A DNA stretch of 64,000 nt from Enoplolaimus lenunculus. Taxonomy: Eukaryota; Nematoda; Enoplea; Enoplida; Thoracostomopsidae. Position 1 is the first letter of the stretch. Every line of letters starts with the position of its first letter. Both the position numbers and the translations under genes were made by a program. The notes beneath the pieces are model-generated. The model saw only the letters and a list, made by a program, of their open reading frames with translations, did no database searches and was not told the DNA's origin. Positions 1 to 11,507 of the stretch are shown piece by piece. The stretch covers positions 1 through 64,000 of the forward strand of contig JASANG010000552.1 of the NCBI GenBank assembly GCA_030248215.1, in the 5' to 3' direction.

Positions 1-1391
1 ATGGCAAGGCTAAAATTACACCGGTTATGTATAAATCGCGATATATACCAAACCGAGACCGAGACTGGGGGAATTGCATGTCAAAGGAATGACATAGCTA
101 GGAGCTCAAGGGACGCCGAGGGTGAGCACCAGTGTGACACAGAGTGCACACTGGGGCCCCACCCGACATTGCTACTCACAACAAAATTACAGATCGATAG
201 GAAGCTCACCCCGGCTATGACTCTCCAGCAGGATCTCAACAAAATTTATTTTGGGAATAAGGTTAACAGATGCGCACGCAGGCAAATTGTGGGAGGCGCA
301 ATATCAACCGCAAACGGGAAACGGGACACTACGCAGAAGTTAAACTCCACCAGGTTGCTTAATGTTAACAAATTTTCTCGCATGCTATGCTCGCTGGCCT
401 ACAATTTTACAGAACGGTTTTAAAAACCGTTATACTGCGCTCGGTCTCACTTATTTGACCGATACCACCCATCCGTGGTGCTGCCTCCCCTGGTTAAAAC
501 ATGAAGATTGTATAAGCTTTTACCTAAAATTCGGGCTGCGCGCCAAATGTGATTTATGTTAAGGAAGGTTTACTTTCTTCTAGATCCACCATTTTGCAAC
601 TTTTGTTTGAAACAGTTTTTGAAAGGGTATCTTCAGAGCTCTCAAAAACGAACGTGATTTCGATAACCTCAGATTAAACACCGAAAGATTTTGGATCCCT
701 GTCTGCTCCGGCATTGAGGTTCCGCAAAAAGCAAAACTAACACCGAAAAATTCTTTTACAACTTTGTGTGAAAAAGAACATGGGACGTGTGCAAAGAGAA
801 GGAAAGGCGGGAGTGGGATAATCCCCTGTGCCTACCAATATTTTTACTGACACATAGCCCTGATTCTTTTCTGACGGGAGGGCGCTGGCAAGTGTTGTGA
901 AATGCAAAAAATCTATGCTGTGGACCTTATCATTCTATATCAAAAATTTTCTTAGTGGAAAATTTGTAAGGTAGGGAATTTATCATTTTATCAAAAAAAT
1001 TTCTGCAATGAAAAATTGTAAGGTTTTCAAGATCCGCTAGTGCATTCCCCCATTCTGAGATCCTGGGAAATAATGATCCTACACATAATATATAATTACA
1101 TTAAATAAGACTCGGTATAAAATAGTATGTGCAATAAAAGTTTCTAGTTTGGATTTCGGTTCTGAATCCAGTATGGTTAGTCCCACTTTGTACTCTGCTC
1201 GTATGCCTTTTGAAGGCATCTTAGGATACTAAGCACATATATCATTGGGGGTGGACACCTTAAGACCAGCCCTGTTTACGCACTTACAGAAAACTATGAA
1301 TATTCAAACCTCTACATTTAAAATTTTTTCGAGATATTTTCGGTGGCGGTTAAGACGTTTCTGAGACTGACATACGTATGTACATATATAA

Positions 1392-1801
1392 CAAAGTGTA
1401 ACCGGAATTCCGGCTCCACCATTTTTTCGCCTTCCGGTTCCGGTAAATTTTTAGTGGAATAAAAAATTCCGGTATTAAAAATTGGTCGATGAAAATTAAA
1501 ATAATTTACTAAAAAATGGCGACAAAAATTAAATAATTTCATTAGCATAGTATGCAAACCTTGACAATCGCCGAAAATAAACCATCGAAGGCAGATTTTG
1601 CTTCCGTGGATTGTGAAGATCTAAAATACAGCTGATAAAGTGAATACCTATGTCCAACTACGGTTATTTCACCAACAATATTGCAAAAAAACACAATTCA
1701 AATGAATTTTTCGATGGCATGTATTTTTTAATTTTCGGTTCCGTTTCCAGTAATTTTTTCAAATTCAGGTTCCGGTAAACTGAAATTTCGGTTGCACCCT
1801 G
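1392..1801. mobile_element. hAT-type MITE (CAGGGTGCAACCGG family)
   Basis: Ends GTGTAACCGGAATTCCGG and AAATTTCGGTTGCACCCTG. Candidate 8-bp target duplication ATATATAA / ATATATAC at 1384-1391 and 1802-1809. No coding capacity. Confidence 0.7.
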
Positions 1802-1956
1802 ATATATACATACATATACACATCTAATATATGAAGACGAAGACCAGTGAAATTACTGTACACGGTATTTTTTATTTTTCTATGATTTGCTGTACACACT
1901 ACACAGTAATATTCCCCAGTGTTAGCCGCCATATGCGCAATTACGTATATCACAGC

Positions 1957-2369
1957 CAGCGTGCAACCACAATTACAATTTAGTGGAACCCGGATTTGAA
2001 AAATGGCCGGGAACGGAACCGGAACTGGAAAATTAGAAATATGTATATGCCACCGAAAAATTCATTTTAATTTTCTTTTTGTAATATTATTGTTGAAATA
2101 ACCCTTAGTTGGAGATAGGTATTCACTTAATCTGATGTATTTTTGATTTTCATAATACACGGAAGCGCAATCTACCTTCGATGGTTTATTTTCGACGATT
2201 GTCAAGCTTATATGTTATACGAATGAAATCTGCTTAATTTTATCGTCATTTTTAGTAGAATATCGTAATTTCTACCGATCAAAATTTAATACCGGAATTT
2301 TTAATTCCGTTAATTTCCCGAAACCGGAAGGCCAAAAATTGCCGGAACCGGAAATCCGATTGCACCCTG
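1957..2369. mobile_element. hAT-type MITE (CAGGGTGCAACCGG family)
   Basis: Starts CAGCGTGCAACC and ends GATTGCACCCTG. Flanked by ATCACAGC and ATCGCAGC, an 8-bp duplication with one mismatch. Confidence 0.75.
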
Positions 2370-2540
2370 ATCGCAGCTCATGTTGATAGTTATCTTTACG
2401 TACGTATTGTAACTTGTCCTCGGTTGGTACCGGCCCCGGCCAAGGAACAGGGGCCTTAGGCACCTGCTTCGGGCCCGGTAAAATCCTAGCCCCGGGTCAA
2501 CTCTAATATATAATACAGTTACACATGAAACGTAAATAAC

Positions 2541-2596
2541 ATGTCAAAAGCTACGGTGATACCGAAAGAAGGCGATTGGATATGTCCGGATATGAA
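2541..2596 (+). CDS. zranb2: zranb2 exon 1
   Basis: Starts at ATG 2541, encodes 18 residues ending GDWICPDM plus two bases, and is followed by donor GTAAGC at 2597. It holds the tryptophan and first cysteine of finger 1. It ends in phase 2 and completes a lysine codon with exon 2. Confidence 0.9.
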
Positions 2597-5500
2597 GTAA
2601 GCCGCTCTGAACTGAATAGCTTGCATTGGTTTTTGTTTTCATTTGTTTCAAGCAATATGGTCTAATCAGTCTGATAGTTTGTGCGAACTACGTGCATATT
2701 ATCATAAGTAAAGTTGTTAATTCATGCCATGGTGTATAGAGTACGTAATATACTAAGGTCATGTTTTGCGCATTGTCGGTTACAGTTTCGTTTTCAGCAA
2801 TAATTGTCATCTGACATCGGTATCTTATGTCCCGAAACATGATTGTAAACATGTGAGACATGCGTGTGTTTAAGCGCAAATGTTGTGATGCATTGTGTTG
2901 TATATGTAGTACGTTTGCCCAGGGTACGACCGGATATCCGGCTCCTGTTTACTATCCGGCAAAAAACCCGCATCCGGTTCCGGTATCCTGTATAAACCTA
3001 CCGGATTTCGGTGATGATTTCGTAACTATTAAATTATTGCAAATTATGTTGTGTGTGAGATGTTATGTTTTCAGTCCCATTACATGTAAGTATGCAGTAT
3101 TTTTTGCATATGGTTAAGGCAGCGATTCTGATTTTATTATCGAAACAAATCAATTATTTGCAGCTTCGCACAATTATTTTCAAGTCTTAGAACACGCTCC
3201 TTATATAAACGCAATATTCCGTTTACTAAAGATAAATTAACATTTTCTTACGCATTAACGAGCTAAAAATTGATTTATTTTTGAAAACACACTATCCGGT
3301 TAACATCCGGTTCCGGTAAAAAAAATCACTATCCGGTTCAGGTATCCGGTTTTTTGCGATCCAGTCGCACCCTGCGTTTGCCGGCTGCATACAGGCCGGC
3401 ATGTAGTCGAAGAGAGAAACAGCTGGAGAGGCGGGCAACTTGTCGCAGTGTGAGAGAGTTTGCTTAAGGATCGCAGGTCGCGAGCTCGAAACATAGGCAT
3501 AAACCCGCTTTTCCAGTTGTTTTGTATTAAAAAGGTGTAAATTTCTGAACCTTACCAACCTAGTCTGACAGAGATATATAGCGTCAATATCCCAATCTTT
3601 TTGTTCATTGTAGCTGCAATACAGGTGCAATCGGAATTCCGATTCCGATTAGAATTCCGATTCAAAACGAGTTACGATTCCTTTTCCGATTGCACAATCA
3701 ATCGGAAGCGGAATTTCTACATTTTAGTTTTAGGTCTACTTGTGATATGTTGTATCAATTATAAATATTCTGCATCATTTATCTATTATCATTTATCGAT
3801 TAAACTGTTCGACAAGTTAACTTATCAATAATTGATTGTAGTTTAGCTTTGAAGAGCCAAAAATTATTGCCAATTTGTTCATGCGACGTCTTTGAAAATT
3901 GTTGCCATCCAACAGACATTCTAAATCAATTATAGTTTGTTAATACAAATTTCCGCATTGTCACAAATTTTGTAGTTTCGATTCCGATTCCGGTATATAT
4001 TTTGCTGTTCCGATTCCGGTATAATCCAGTTCCGCCTTGCACCCTGCTGCAAAATAGTATGAAGCAAACGGATTCAAGTTTTATCCTGTATATGTATTGT
4101 AAAAAGCTCCTTTATTGCTATTATTTAGATGTGCGTTTGTTAATGGCAAACAAAACAAGCGATGTAGCAGATGTTTTAAAGGTACGCGTAAGTTGTCTAT
4201 GTCAAGTCAGCTTAGATAGAAGATTGCTTGCTTTGGTGCGACCAGAAATCCGGTTCCGGTTTAATATAAACAAAAGTATCCGGTATAAACCTACCAGATA
4301 CCAGATATTTACGGCGGTGGTGCCGAATAGCATAAACACTTTTTTATAAGTGGACATATTTAAATTTTGCTGCGATTATATAGGTATGCCAGTCGCAGTA
4401 GAAGTACATGTATTGAGCGAAGCTCGGGCATACTTGTGAAATATGTAAAAAGTACTATTTTAGGCTTAACTCACAAAGCTAATATGTAGGTTAACTATAT
4501 GCTAAATATTCAATTATATGTCTTGAAGGTTTATAAACAATTTGTTCAGATTTCTCACACCAAAAACCCTTTAGTACGGAATCTGATTGCTTGTAGCCCT
4601 ATTAATCAGTGAAATAAAATAAAAAGTCCTAATTTTAGCTTAACTAATTAAGCTAAAATGCAAATTAGCTATTTAATTATCGGTCTTGAAGGTTTATCGA
4701 CAATTTATTCCGGTTGATCGCACCCACAAACCCGTCAGCAACCCTAATAATCAGTGAAATAATTTGAAAAGTCTTAATTTAGGCCTATCAATTAAGCTAA
4801 TATGCAAATTAGCTATTAGCTGACTATTTAATTATCGGTCTTGGATTTTTATGGACAATGTATTCCGATTGCTCGTACCCAAAACCCATCAGTAACCCTA
4901 ATAATCAGTGAAATAGTTTAAAGAGAAGTCCTCGTTTAGGCTTATTAATCAAGCTAATATGCAAATTAGCTACTATCTAACTATTCAATTATCGGTTTTG
5001 GATGTGTATAAAGTCTTCAGTACTGAATTTCATTGTAACCCTCATAATCAATGAAATAATTCAAAAAGTTGTAATTTTGTCTTAACTAATATTAAGCTAA
5101 TATGCAAATATATATTAAGCTAATATGCAAATTAGCTATTACCTAACTATTCAGTTATCGGTTTTGGAGGTTTATAAACATTTCACCCTGATTTGTCGTG
5201 CCCAGAAACCCTTTGGTGCTAAAATTAGATTGCTTGTAACTCGAAGAATTAGTGATACCTGTACAATAAAAAGTCCTAATTTAGGCTTAACCAATTATTG
5301 AAATTAGCCTGTAGCTAATAAACAGCTTAAAGTTTTAAAACTCCGATGCGAGGTTAACACCCCAGGATAAAAAGCTTTCCAACATAAGAAGTCTATCAAA
5401 ATCCGTTCAGCGGTTCCTGAGATTATGTTCGCACGGATGGACAGACGGACATCCACCTTTCGACCCCCGAGCACAAAATATAAAACGACAAAAAACGTTT

Positions 5501-8500
5501 ATCAAATGTTTTGCTTCGCTCAATGAACAAGTGACTCAAAACGGATGAAATTTATCAGCTTTGCAGAACCAAAGATCATCACCAATTTGTTCACGCGACG
5601 TTTTTGAAAATTGTTGCCAACCAAAACCAACAGATACCCTAAATCAATATTATACTTGTTAATACAACACAATCACAAAACTTTGTAGTTTCGATTACGA
5701 TTCCGGTATAAATTTACTGTTTCGATTCTGTTGTCATCAAGTCGCGCTTATATATCATTGTTTTCACTATTTAACGACTATTATTTGCCGCAAAACTGTA
5801 AAAATTGTGGTTCCTACATATTTGAATGCAAAAACAAAAACAGGAATTGAATTTTTGCAGGAATGGCGGCCGGAAATTAACAGACTCGCTTGAAAAACAA
5901 TCCTATCACGCTCGATTCTCGTTTAATAAATATGAAAATCACTCGAAATGAAACCGTATGTCCGGCTCGGGCAAAAATCGACAATAATATGCCAAATTTT
6001 CTGAAATTTTCAAATGAGAAAAATTTTCAATACCGGAAAATTCCAGTTAAAAAATACCGGATTTATTACCGGAACCAGATAGTTTAAAATACCGGATTTT
6101 TCTACCGGAACCGGAATTTCGTTTGCACCCTGATATATCTCCAACTAAACGTATTTAACAAATAACATAAAAAAGAAAATTAAAATGAATTTTCGGTGGC
6201 ATGTATTTTTCATGTTGCGTTTTTAATAATTTTTTCAAATTGACGAATTTTTTTAGCTATTTCATCATCAATGTTTGGGAAAACACAACAAAAAACAGTT
6301 TATTACCAAAATTGAACTAATTGGAGAAACACTACTTCTGTGGAAATAACCATTTTTTAAATCCAAAGTTTCCAATGTTTAAATGGTTAAGTATAATTTG
6401 CCACAAAACCGTAAAAATTCCGGTTCCTACATCTTTGAATGCAGGAACAGAAACAGTAACTGGAACGAATCTATGATTTCACTTAATCCGAATCCATTGC
6501 TAATTTTCTAATCCGAATCTTGCATGTTGCTATAATTTCAATTATATCTATAATTTGCTTCAGAATATCAAAACAATGCCAACCGCATAACATCGTACCC
6601 GACCGCAGTTTTGAGATTGTAACCTGAAACAAATTTTTTTATTAATATGACAAGATATTTAAAATTTTTATTTTTTAAAATTGAAAAAACATATTGCCGA
6701 ACGCTTAAATTCGGCTTTTCACAACCGAATTCGAATCCGAACCACAAGTTTTTGCCGAATCCTAACCTTGGTTGCCACCCTTATAAGGTACAAAGTCTTT
6801 TTAGACAAACCGAAAGCTAAAGGCCAAGTTGGTCATGAAATCGGGAAGGACATGGCCGAAAAAAGCAAAGGATTATTTTCAGCAGAAGATTGGCAGTGCT
6901 CAAAGTGAGTTGCATCGGTGTTACATTTTGTGTGAAATTTATAGAGCCACTTGGAATGATTTTTGTGGATTTGCAAATATCAAAATTTTTGCCGCTGCCG
7001 ATTTTTTTTGAAAATGTGCCGATGCGCGTTCGATTTTTAATGCACGATGGTTAAAGAACAGAAAATATACAACATTGCATGATTATAAATGCGGAGGATT
7101 AAACCCTAATAACCATAAAAGACTATATATATAATTTTATGAAAACCGGGTCATTTTAATTATTTTTTTCTGGTACAAACAAGAGAAATAACGGTTTCCC
7201 TGATTCGAGGATTTCGTTGCCTCGTGCGGGGTTTATGCCCCATTGTTCAGTTTTCGCATTTCGTTATAAAAGTGAAATTTACAGTTTTTAGCTTGTATTT
7301 TATGTCGAAGCCGGCCATTTGAAGGGATCAATTAAAGTCCTTCCTAAAATATCAATTAAATATATATACTATTACTATCATTTAAAATCAACCCCTGAGC
7401 ATTTGAGTAATTATTTCACTTCAGTGAACGGTTTCTCTATACTTAAAACGATAACACTATTTTATTTCAAAAGGCCTCTCAACGGCTACTAGAAATGTTG
7501 GAAATTTGCGTCAAATCTCTGAAAACCCCTGAGCATTTAAGTAATTATGTTATCACATCAGAGAACAGGTTTCCTATACTTGAGTTATAGGGTGATTTTA
7601 ATTGCCCATTTGAAGCGCTTAATATTCTTAAAAATTGTATAGATGCGGCAATGTTAACTGGGCAAGACGTACGACATGTAACGTTTGTAACGCACCGAAG
7701 TTCGGAGAAATGGAATCGCGAACAGGTATTGCATTAGAGATGATAATTCGGAATTTTAGTGAATATCTTCGACTATGTACATGCGTACAGGAGTACACCA
7801 CGTATTCGTATGCACCAAGTTTTCAGTGAGCAGTGAATTGATCTTGTGATAGCTATTTACAAATACCATGATCTTAGCTATCAAACCATTAATTTTGGAC
7901 TTTTACTTTCGAAATAAATTAAAAGTCGTGTTATATTTGCATAAACAAAGAATAGTGATACGTACAATAATTTGTAAGTTCACATGAGCGGATACCCAGT
8001 TCTGGAGCGTTTGAAGACATTAAAATTTACAGGCTATGGTGGTGGATACATGGATCGCCAAGAACCTGAGTATGTCCGGCGTAGCGACAGTGATGAAGAA
8101 TTCGATGACGTAAGATTTTAGATTTGGCTGATGCAATACCTGTAGTAACGTTTGTTGGTGTCTTTAGCTATTATGTATGCTGCTAGATTGTTAAGTTCAA
8201 TGCTTGTTTTGTTTGGTACATTTCAGGATTGAAGTATATACTTTACTGACGCTGTTAATATTTGTAATATTTTTCAGTTCGGCCGCATCAAAAAAGGCAA
8301 GCGACGAAAAGACTATGGGAAAAAAGATGACACACGAGAGGCTGATATGGATATGGACTCAGGGTCTGACAATAATCATAGTCCACGAGACTTGAAAAGA
8401 TCAAACGATAAAGCAGTGCACGGTGAAAGTGTGAAAGGAGAAAATGAAAATGATGCTGAAGAAAAGGATGAGAACGAAGAAGAAGAAGAAGGGCAAGAAG

Positions 8501-10599
8501 AAGAAGAAGAAGAAGAAGAAGAGGAAGGCGATGATGATGATGATGATGATGATGAAGAAGATTTGTCGAAATATAAATTAAGCGATGACGATGATGATGT
8601 TAATGTGAGTACAGCGACACAATTTTTATGTTTCAATTCTATAGCCATGACTCCTAAAAATTCTGATTAACTAAACTAAATTCCAGGTTTTAGCCATTAG
8701 CTTGAATGTTTTCAAATGATTACCATAAATACTTGACACAGCAATTAAAATTATTCGCTTCAACGGAACTTAAAAGTTTAAAGCATCGCCTATCGAGTGC
8801 CGCGAAGATTTATGAGGCGCAACGACGCTCACTTATTGTTTAGCTAATTGTAGATTAATTCTAATTTTACAATTTCTTACATTTGCAAATTTTCTTGACT
8901 TTTAGCCAAAATTAGCTAAAGCCTCAAAATTTATAAGATATAACCTCTAGCGACATACGCAGGATTTTGTTTCGGAATCTCACTCAACCTGGTGCAACAA
9001 TGATATTTTTGCATTCAGAATGCAGAAAAAGTAATTTAATTTCCCATAAAAACACTCCGTTCAAAGGCAGAACAGTGCGTTGGGTAGCAACAACACGCTG
9101 CTGGATAGTCCAATACCGCAGTCTAGAACAGTAACATGAACATAAGACTAAAATACTGGGAAAACGAAAAAATTACTCTAAACGCTGATATCGCTTTCGA
9201 AAGACCCATATACGGTTATTGTAAATAAGGTATTTTTTATTGTTTTATTCTATTATTTCTAGTGTGGCCTGCCCATACAGTTTGTATTGTTATTCGATAG
9301 GAACGACCATCGAATTTCAAAGTTAACGGTCAACAATATGCTCAGCATTCAGTAAGCAGGAAGAAGAAGAAAACATCTGGAAAATCCCGTAGTCGTTCGC
9401 GCTCTACCGTTTCTAATCAATCTGGATCTAGGGCTAGACAGAGCAGTAGCGAAAGCCGCGAAAGTGAGAGAAGCAGCGCTTCAAGCAAAAGTTCATCAAG
9501 CAGTAGTAGTGCTCGAACAAGCCACCATTCGTCTGATTGGTCGCATATTTCTGACCGTGATGATAACACCAACGGTGCCGACAAGTCACACAGTAGTTCC
9601 AGATCCTCGCGCGAGCGATCACATTCGAAACGTGGACGGTTTCGTAATGATTCAAGAACGCGGTCTCGGTCGAGGTTTGCATCTATGGTCTCTGATCTGC
9701 GCGTAGCTTTGACGATAATTTTATTTGCTTTCAAATTTTGTAGCGGCTAAACGATTAAGATTATTCGGTTACTTGCAGATTACAACCAGATATCTTGCTC
9801 CGGCTAGGGCAAAAAGGCTAGGGCAAAAAGTCGACATTTGCCTCCGGTATTCACATTGCCGGTGAAAATATTTTGTACAGATATATACCCTCTTTCTTTT
9901 TATGACTAAAATATACCCGCTTCCAGCAACTGCCGCAAGAGGATGATTTCAATATATACATCCTGTAAAGTTTCAATATTGTTTCAGAAATTAATATCAA
10001 CTAACATACTATATACACAATTAACTATGAGGTGTTCTTTTCAAGAATGATCCACATTTGATGTTGAAACGCCTACAAGAACCTGAACAAATTTTTGTAA
10101 AAAAACCTGAAAAATTTGGTAAAAAACTGAAAAACCTGAAAAATAAAGCCTGCGAAGCCGCGGGCACCCTGTATTAAAATATACAACTTTTTATTTTTTG
10201 GTTTCCAGTTGAACTCTGAGTAATAGTAGTAGTCAAAATTTTCATAATGTCGCAGCCATATTTGTGAGCATGTTTTTTGTTTTTCGCAAATTTATTTTAA
10301 TACAAAATTTTATCGAGACTACAATGTCTGAGTAACAACGAGAAAGCGTTTACTCGTGATTTGGGAGAAATATGTGGCGGGTGTTGTTATAATTTAAACT
10401 AAGTACACTAAATCGATGTGTAAATTACAGATCACAAAGCTACAACCATACAAATCGATTGGATAAAAAACAACGCGTGTCGGCGATGAAACGGACAAGC
10501 CGAAGTCGTAGTAAGGATATGCATAATCGTGGACAGCGATCCAGAATCGCGTACGTCAAAAAAAATTTTGCTTCTGTGAGTGCTACTATTTCAGAATGA
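2541..10599 (+). CDS. zranb2: ZRANB2-like zinc-finger Ran-binding-domain splicing factor (8-exon gene span)
   Basis: Exons joined by GT-AG introns with consistent phases: 2541-2596, 4129-4181, 6805-6904, 7643-7725, 8033-8109, 8278-8604, 9301-9674 and 10431-10599 (1239 nt, 412 aa plus stop). Two RanBP2-type fingers (W-x-C-x4-C-x3-N-x6-C-x2-C) span about residues 11-36 and 64-88. They are joined by the family linker EIGKDMAEKSKGLFSAEDW, then SRTGYGGGY, an E/D-rich block ending DLSKYKL, and a C-terminal RS-rich domain. This is the order found in human ZRANB2, a nuclear RNA-binding protein that influences alternative splicing. The first finger has lost the usual F/W-A-R-R RNA-contact patch. The start is the first ATG before the finger. 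The 3' end is less certain: the last exon either reads to TGA at 10597 or splices at a GTACGT at 10551. The introns hold many MITEs. Confidence 0.93.
2920..3374. mobile_element. hAT-type MITE with perfect 8-bp target duplication
   Basis: Starts CAGGGTACGACCGGATATCC and ends CAGTCGCACCCTG, flanked on both sides by CGTTTGCC (2912-2919 and 3375-3382). In zranb2 intron 1. Confidence 0.85.
3622..4046. mobile_element. hAT-type MITE (CAGGGTGCAACCGG family)
   Basis: Starts CAGGTGCAATCGGAATTCC and ends TTGCACCCTG; flanks CTGCAATA / CTGCAAAA. It ends about 80 nt before zranb2 exon 2. Confidence 0.75.
4129..4181 (+). CDS. zranb2: zranb2 exon 2 (53 nt, second half of finger 1)
   Basis: Acceptor TTTAG at 4124-4128 and donor GTACGC at 4182. 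It encodes C-A-F-V-N-G-K-Q-N-K-R-C-S-R-C-F-K, giving C20, N24, C31 and C34 of finger 1. Both phases match the neighbours exactly. It lies between two hAT-type MITEs (ending 4046 and starting about 4233). The normal aromatic-A-R-R stretch is replaced by G-K-Q-N. Confidence 0.85.
4233..5750. mobile_element. hAT-type MITE copy split by a tandem-repeat element
   Basis: Left part begins about GGTGCGACCAGAAATCCGG. The right part, after 5533, resumes with sequence also seen in the 3622-4046 copy (ACGTTTTTGAAAATTGTTGCC-like) and ends near 5750 in a degraded terminus. The intervening 4401-5533 is a separate insertion. Confidence 0.6.
4401..5533. mobile_element. Helitron-like/tandem-core non-autonomous element
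   Basis: Short inverted repeats TTGAGCGAAGC (4413-4423) and GCTTCGCTCAA (5513-5523) lie close to the ends. The core has four or more tandem units of about 143-157 bp, each carrying AGCTAATATGCAAATTAGC (anchors at 4651, 4795, 4952, 5095) plus a short partial duplication at 5118. Near the right end is a CCGTTCAGCGGTTCCTGAG-type motif followed by a GGACAGACGGAC run. The layout resembles Helentron-derived HINE/Pearl elements; the class is inferred. Confidence 0.55.
5855..6132. mobile_element. hAT-type MITE fragment
   Basis: Right end clear (CCGGAATTTCGTTTGCACCCTG). The left boundary is not resolved. Confidence 0.5.
6805..6904 (+). CDS. zranb2: zranb2 exon 3 (inter-finger linker)
   Basis: Acceptor TTTTTAG before 6805 and donor GTGAGT at 6905. 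It encodes the signature linker GHEIGKDMAEKSKGLFSAED and the W-Q-C start of finger 2. It begins with two bases completing D37 and ends in phase 2. Confidence 0.93.
7643..7725 (+). CDS. zranb2: zranb2 exon 4 (finger 2)
   Basis: Acceptor TATAG at 7638-7642 and donor GTATTG at 7726. It encodes CGNVNWARRTTCNVCNAPKF and then the start of SRTG. The tryptophan and paired arginines that contact RNA in human ZRANB2 are all present, unlike in finger 1. Confidence 0.95.
8033..8109 (+). CDS. zranb2: zranb2 exon 5
   Basis: Acceptor ACAG before 8033 and donor GTAAGA at 8110. It encodes YGGGYMDRQEPEYVRRSDSD and then EEFDD, the counterpart of the human segment GYGGGFNERENVEYIE to SDGEYDEFG. Starts in phase 1, ends in phase 0. 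Confidence 0.93.
8278..8604 (+). CDS. zranb2: zranb2 exon 6 (acidic region)
   Basis: Acceptor TTTTTCAG before 8278 and donor GTGAGT at 8605; 109 codons in phase 0. It begins FGRIKKGKRRKDYGKKDDTR, passes through a glutamate then aspartate run, and ends EEDLSKYKLSDDDDDVN. DLSKYKL is a family hallmark. Confidence 0.94.
8476..8562 (+). repeat. GAA/GAT trinucleotide microsatellite inside coding sequence
   Basis: Interrupted GAA repeats (about 8476-8526) pass into a GAT run (about 8530-8556) in zranb2 exon 6, encoding poly-Glu then poly-Asp. Length variation here would stay in frame. The antisense serine-rich open frame is only its shadow. Confidence 0.9.
9301..9674 (+). CDS. zranb2: zranb2 exon 7 (RS domain)
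   Basis: Acceptor ATTCGATAG before 9301, chosen because it keeps phase 0 with exon 6; donor GTTTGC at 9675. It encodes ERPSNFKVNGQQYAQ, then a basic KKKK stretch and a long serine/arginine-rich region ending TRSRSR. The acceptor is a poor polypyrimidine match, so the first codons are less certain than the RS part. Confidence 0.85.
10431..10599 (+). CDS. zranb2: zranb2 exon 8 (C-terminal RS tail, probable last exon)
   Basis: Acceptor ATTACAG before 10431. It completes an arginine codon from exon 7 and continues SQSYNHTNRLDKKQR and KRTSRSRSKDM. Reading on gives TGA at 10597-10599. A GTACGT at 10551 and a GTGAGT at about 10577 could instead act as donors to further exons that I could not find. 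Confidence 0.7.
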
Positions 10600-11507
10600 G
10601 TAAACATTCTCATGTTGATTCGACGTCAACCTAAAATTTTGTTACCTAAATAGCAAGTAACACCACAAAATGTGAACGTCACATGATATTGATTTACAAA
10701 TCACTGATGTCAAGCAATCATTGTATACAAATAGACATGTGTCATATGATGACGGGACATTTTATGCGAATATCACATGATATTCCAAAATTTCATTAAA
10801 TATCATATGCCGAAATCCTGAGTGCAGAAGCTGGGAAACGTATGATAAATAATGGAGTAAGACGCTAATTTATTGAAAATTTTAGCAATACACGCTCAGA
10901 CAATCTTAGAAGTATAAGTTAGGAAAATGTGTCAGACTTAAATTAATAAGTATGAATAGCCTTGAAGTCGAATTACTTCATCGTTATTGGACGGACTGGT
11001 TATTTATGGCTTATTTTTGATGTTTCTTACAGCTCTCGCTGCAAAAATTTATATTTTACATCCTTAGACTAAGTGGCCATGTTACTTTAAGGAGCGTAAC
11101 AGTAGATTAAACGTATTCCTAAGCCTAAGCCTTAACGTTGCAAAAATGTGTGCCTGAGCCTAAGCGAAGCCTAAGCAAAAATAATGGGGAATCTAAACCT
11201 ACTCTTTTATGTACCTACCAGAAACCTGGACGCCTCTTAAAGTAAAGTAACATGTGCCGACTAAGTTATGAAATGTGTACTCTCCTATAGCAATTATAGT
11301 TGTACATACGTTTTTCTTTACGTTCGGTACGGTCGGTTAGGCAAAATGTTGTGATTGGCAACATCACTAACTCGGCTATTTTGTTGACAGACTTTTTGTT
11401 TTTAGTGGTAAACACGACAGCAGAAGCAAATCGCCAAGACGGCGCAAGTCGTAGCCTTCATATAACGCATATAACGCGCTCAATCGTGTGCGGCTGTTTG
11501 GTTGGGT
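10600..11507. other. Intergenic, nothing recognised
   Basis: AT-rich spacer after the ZRANB2 stop. It contains degenerate TTAGGC-like patches around 11115-11200, reading CCTAAGCCTAAGC on this strand, and no exon I can support. Confidence 0.5.

Larger units (their letters stand above)
1..2540. other. Intergenic/5' flank, repeat-rich, no gene recognised
   Basis: This stretch lies upstream of the ZRANB2 start. An open frame of 140 codons at 1-423 has no recognisable domain and no splice context I can support. Two hAT-type MITE copies (1392-1801 and 1957-2369) fill much of the right half. The remainder, about 430-1390, is AT-rich sequence in which I see nothing. Confidence 0.6.

Noticed and set aside
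1-423. 140-codon open frame at the window start
   Set aside because: No recognisable domain, no splice context, and a composition with no family signal; it may be chance or the edge of something outside the window.
2860-3117. 85-codon plus-strand open frame
   Set aside because: Overlaps the hAT-type MITE at 2920-3374; the reading is repeat sequence.
4401-5533. CRISPR-like direct repeats
   Set aside because: Units are about 150 bp, imperfect and contiguous without unique spacers, in a eukaryotic intron; fits a tandem-core transposon.
8376-8648. Serine-rich minus-strand open frame
   Set aside because: It is the antisense of the GAA/GAT microsatellite in zranb2 exon 6.
9417-9734. Minus-strand open frames opposite the RS exon
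   Set aside because: Antisense shadows of the serine/arginine codons of zranb2 exon 7.
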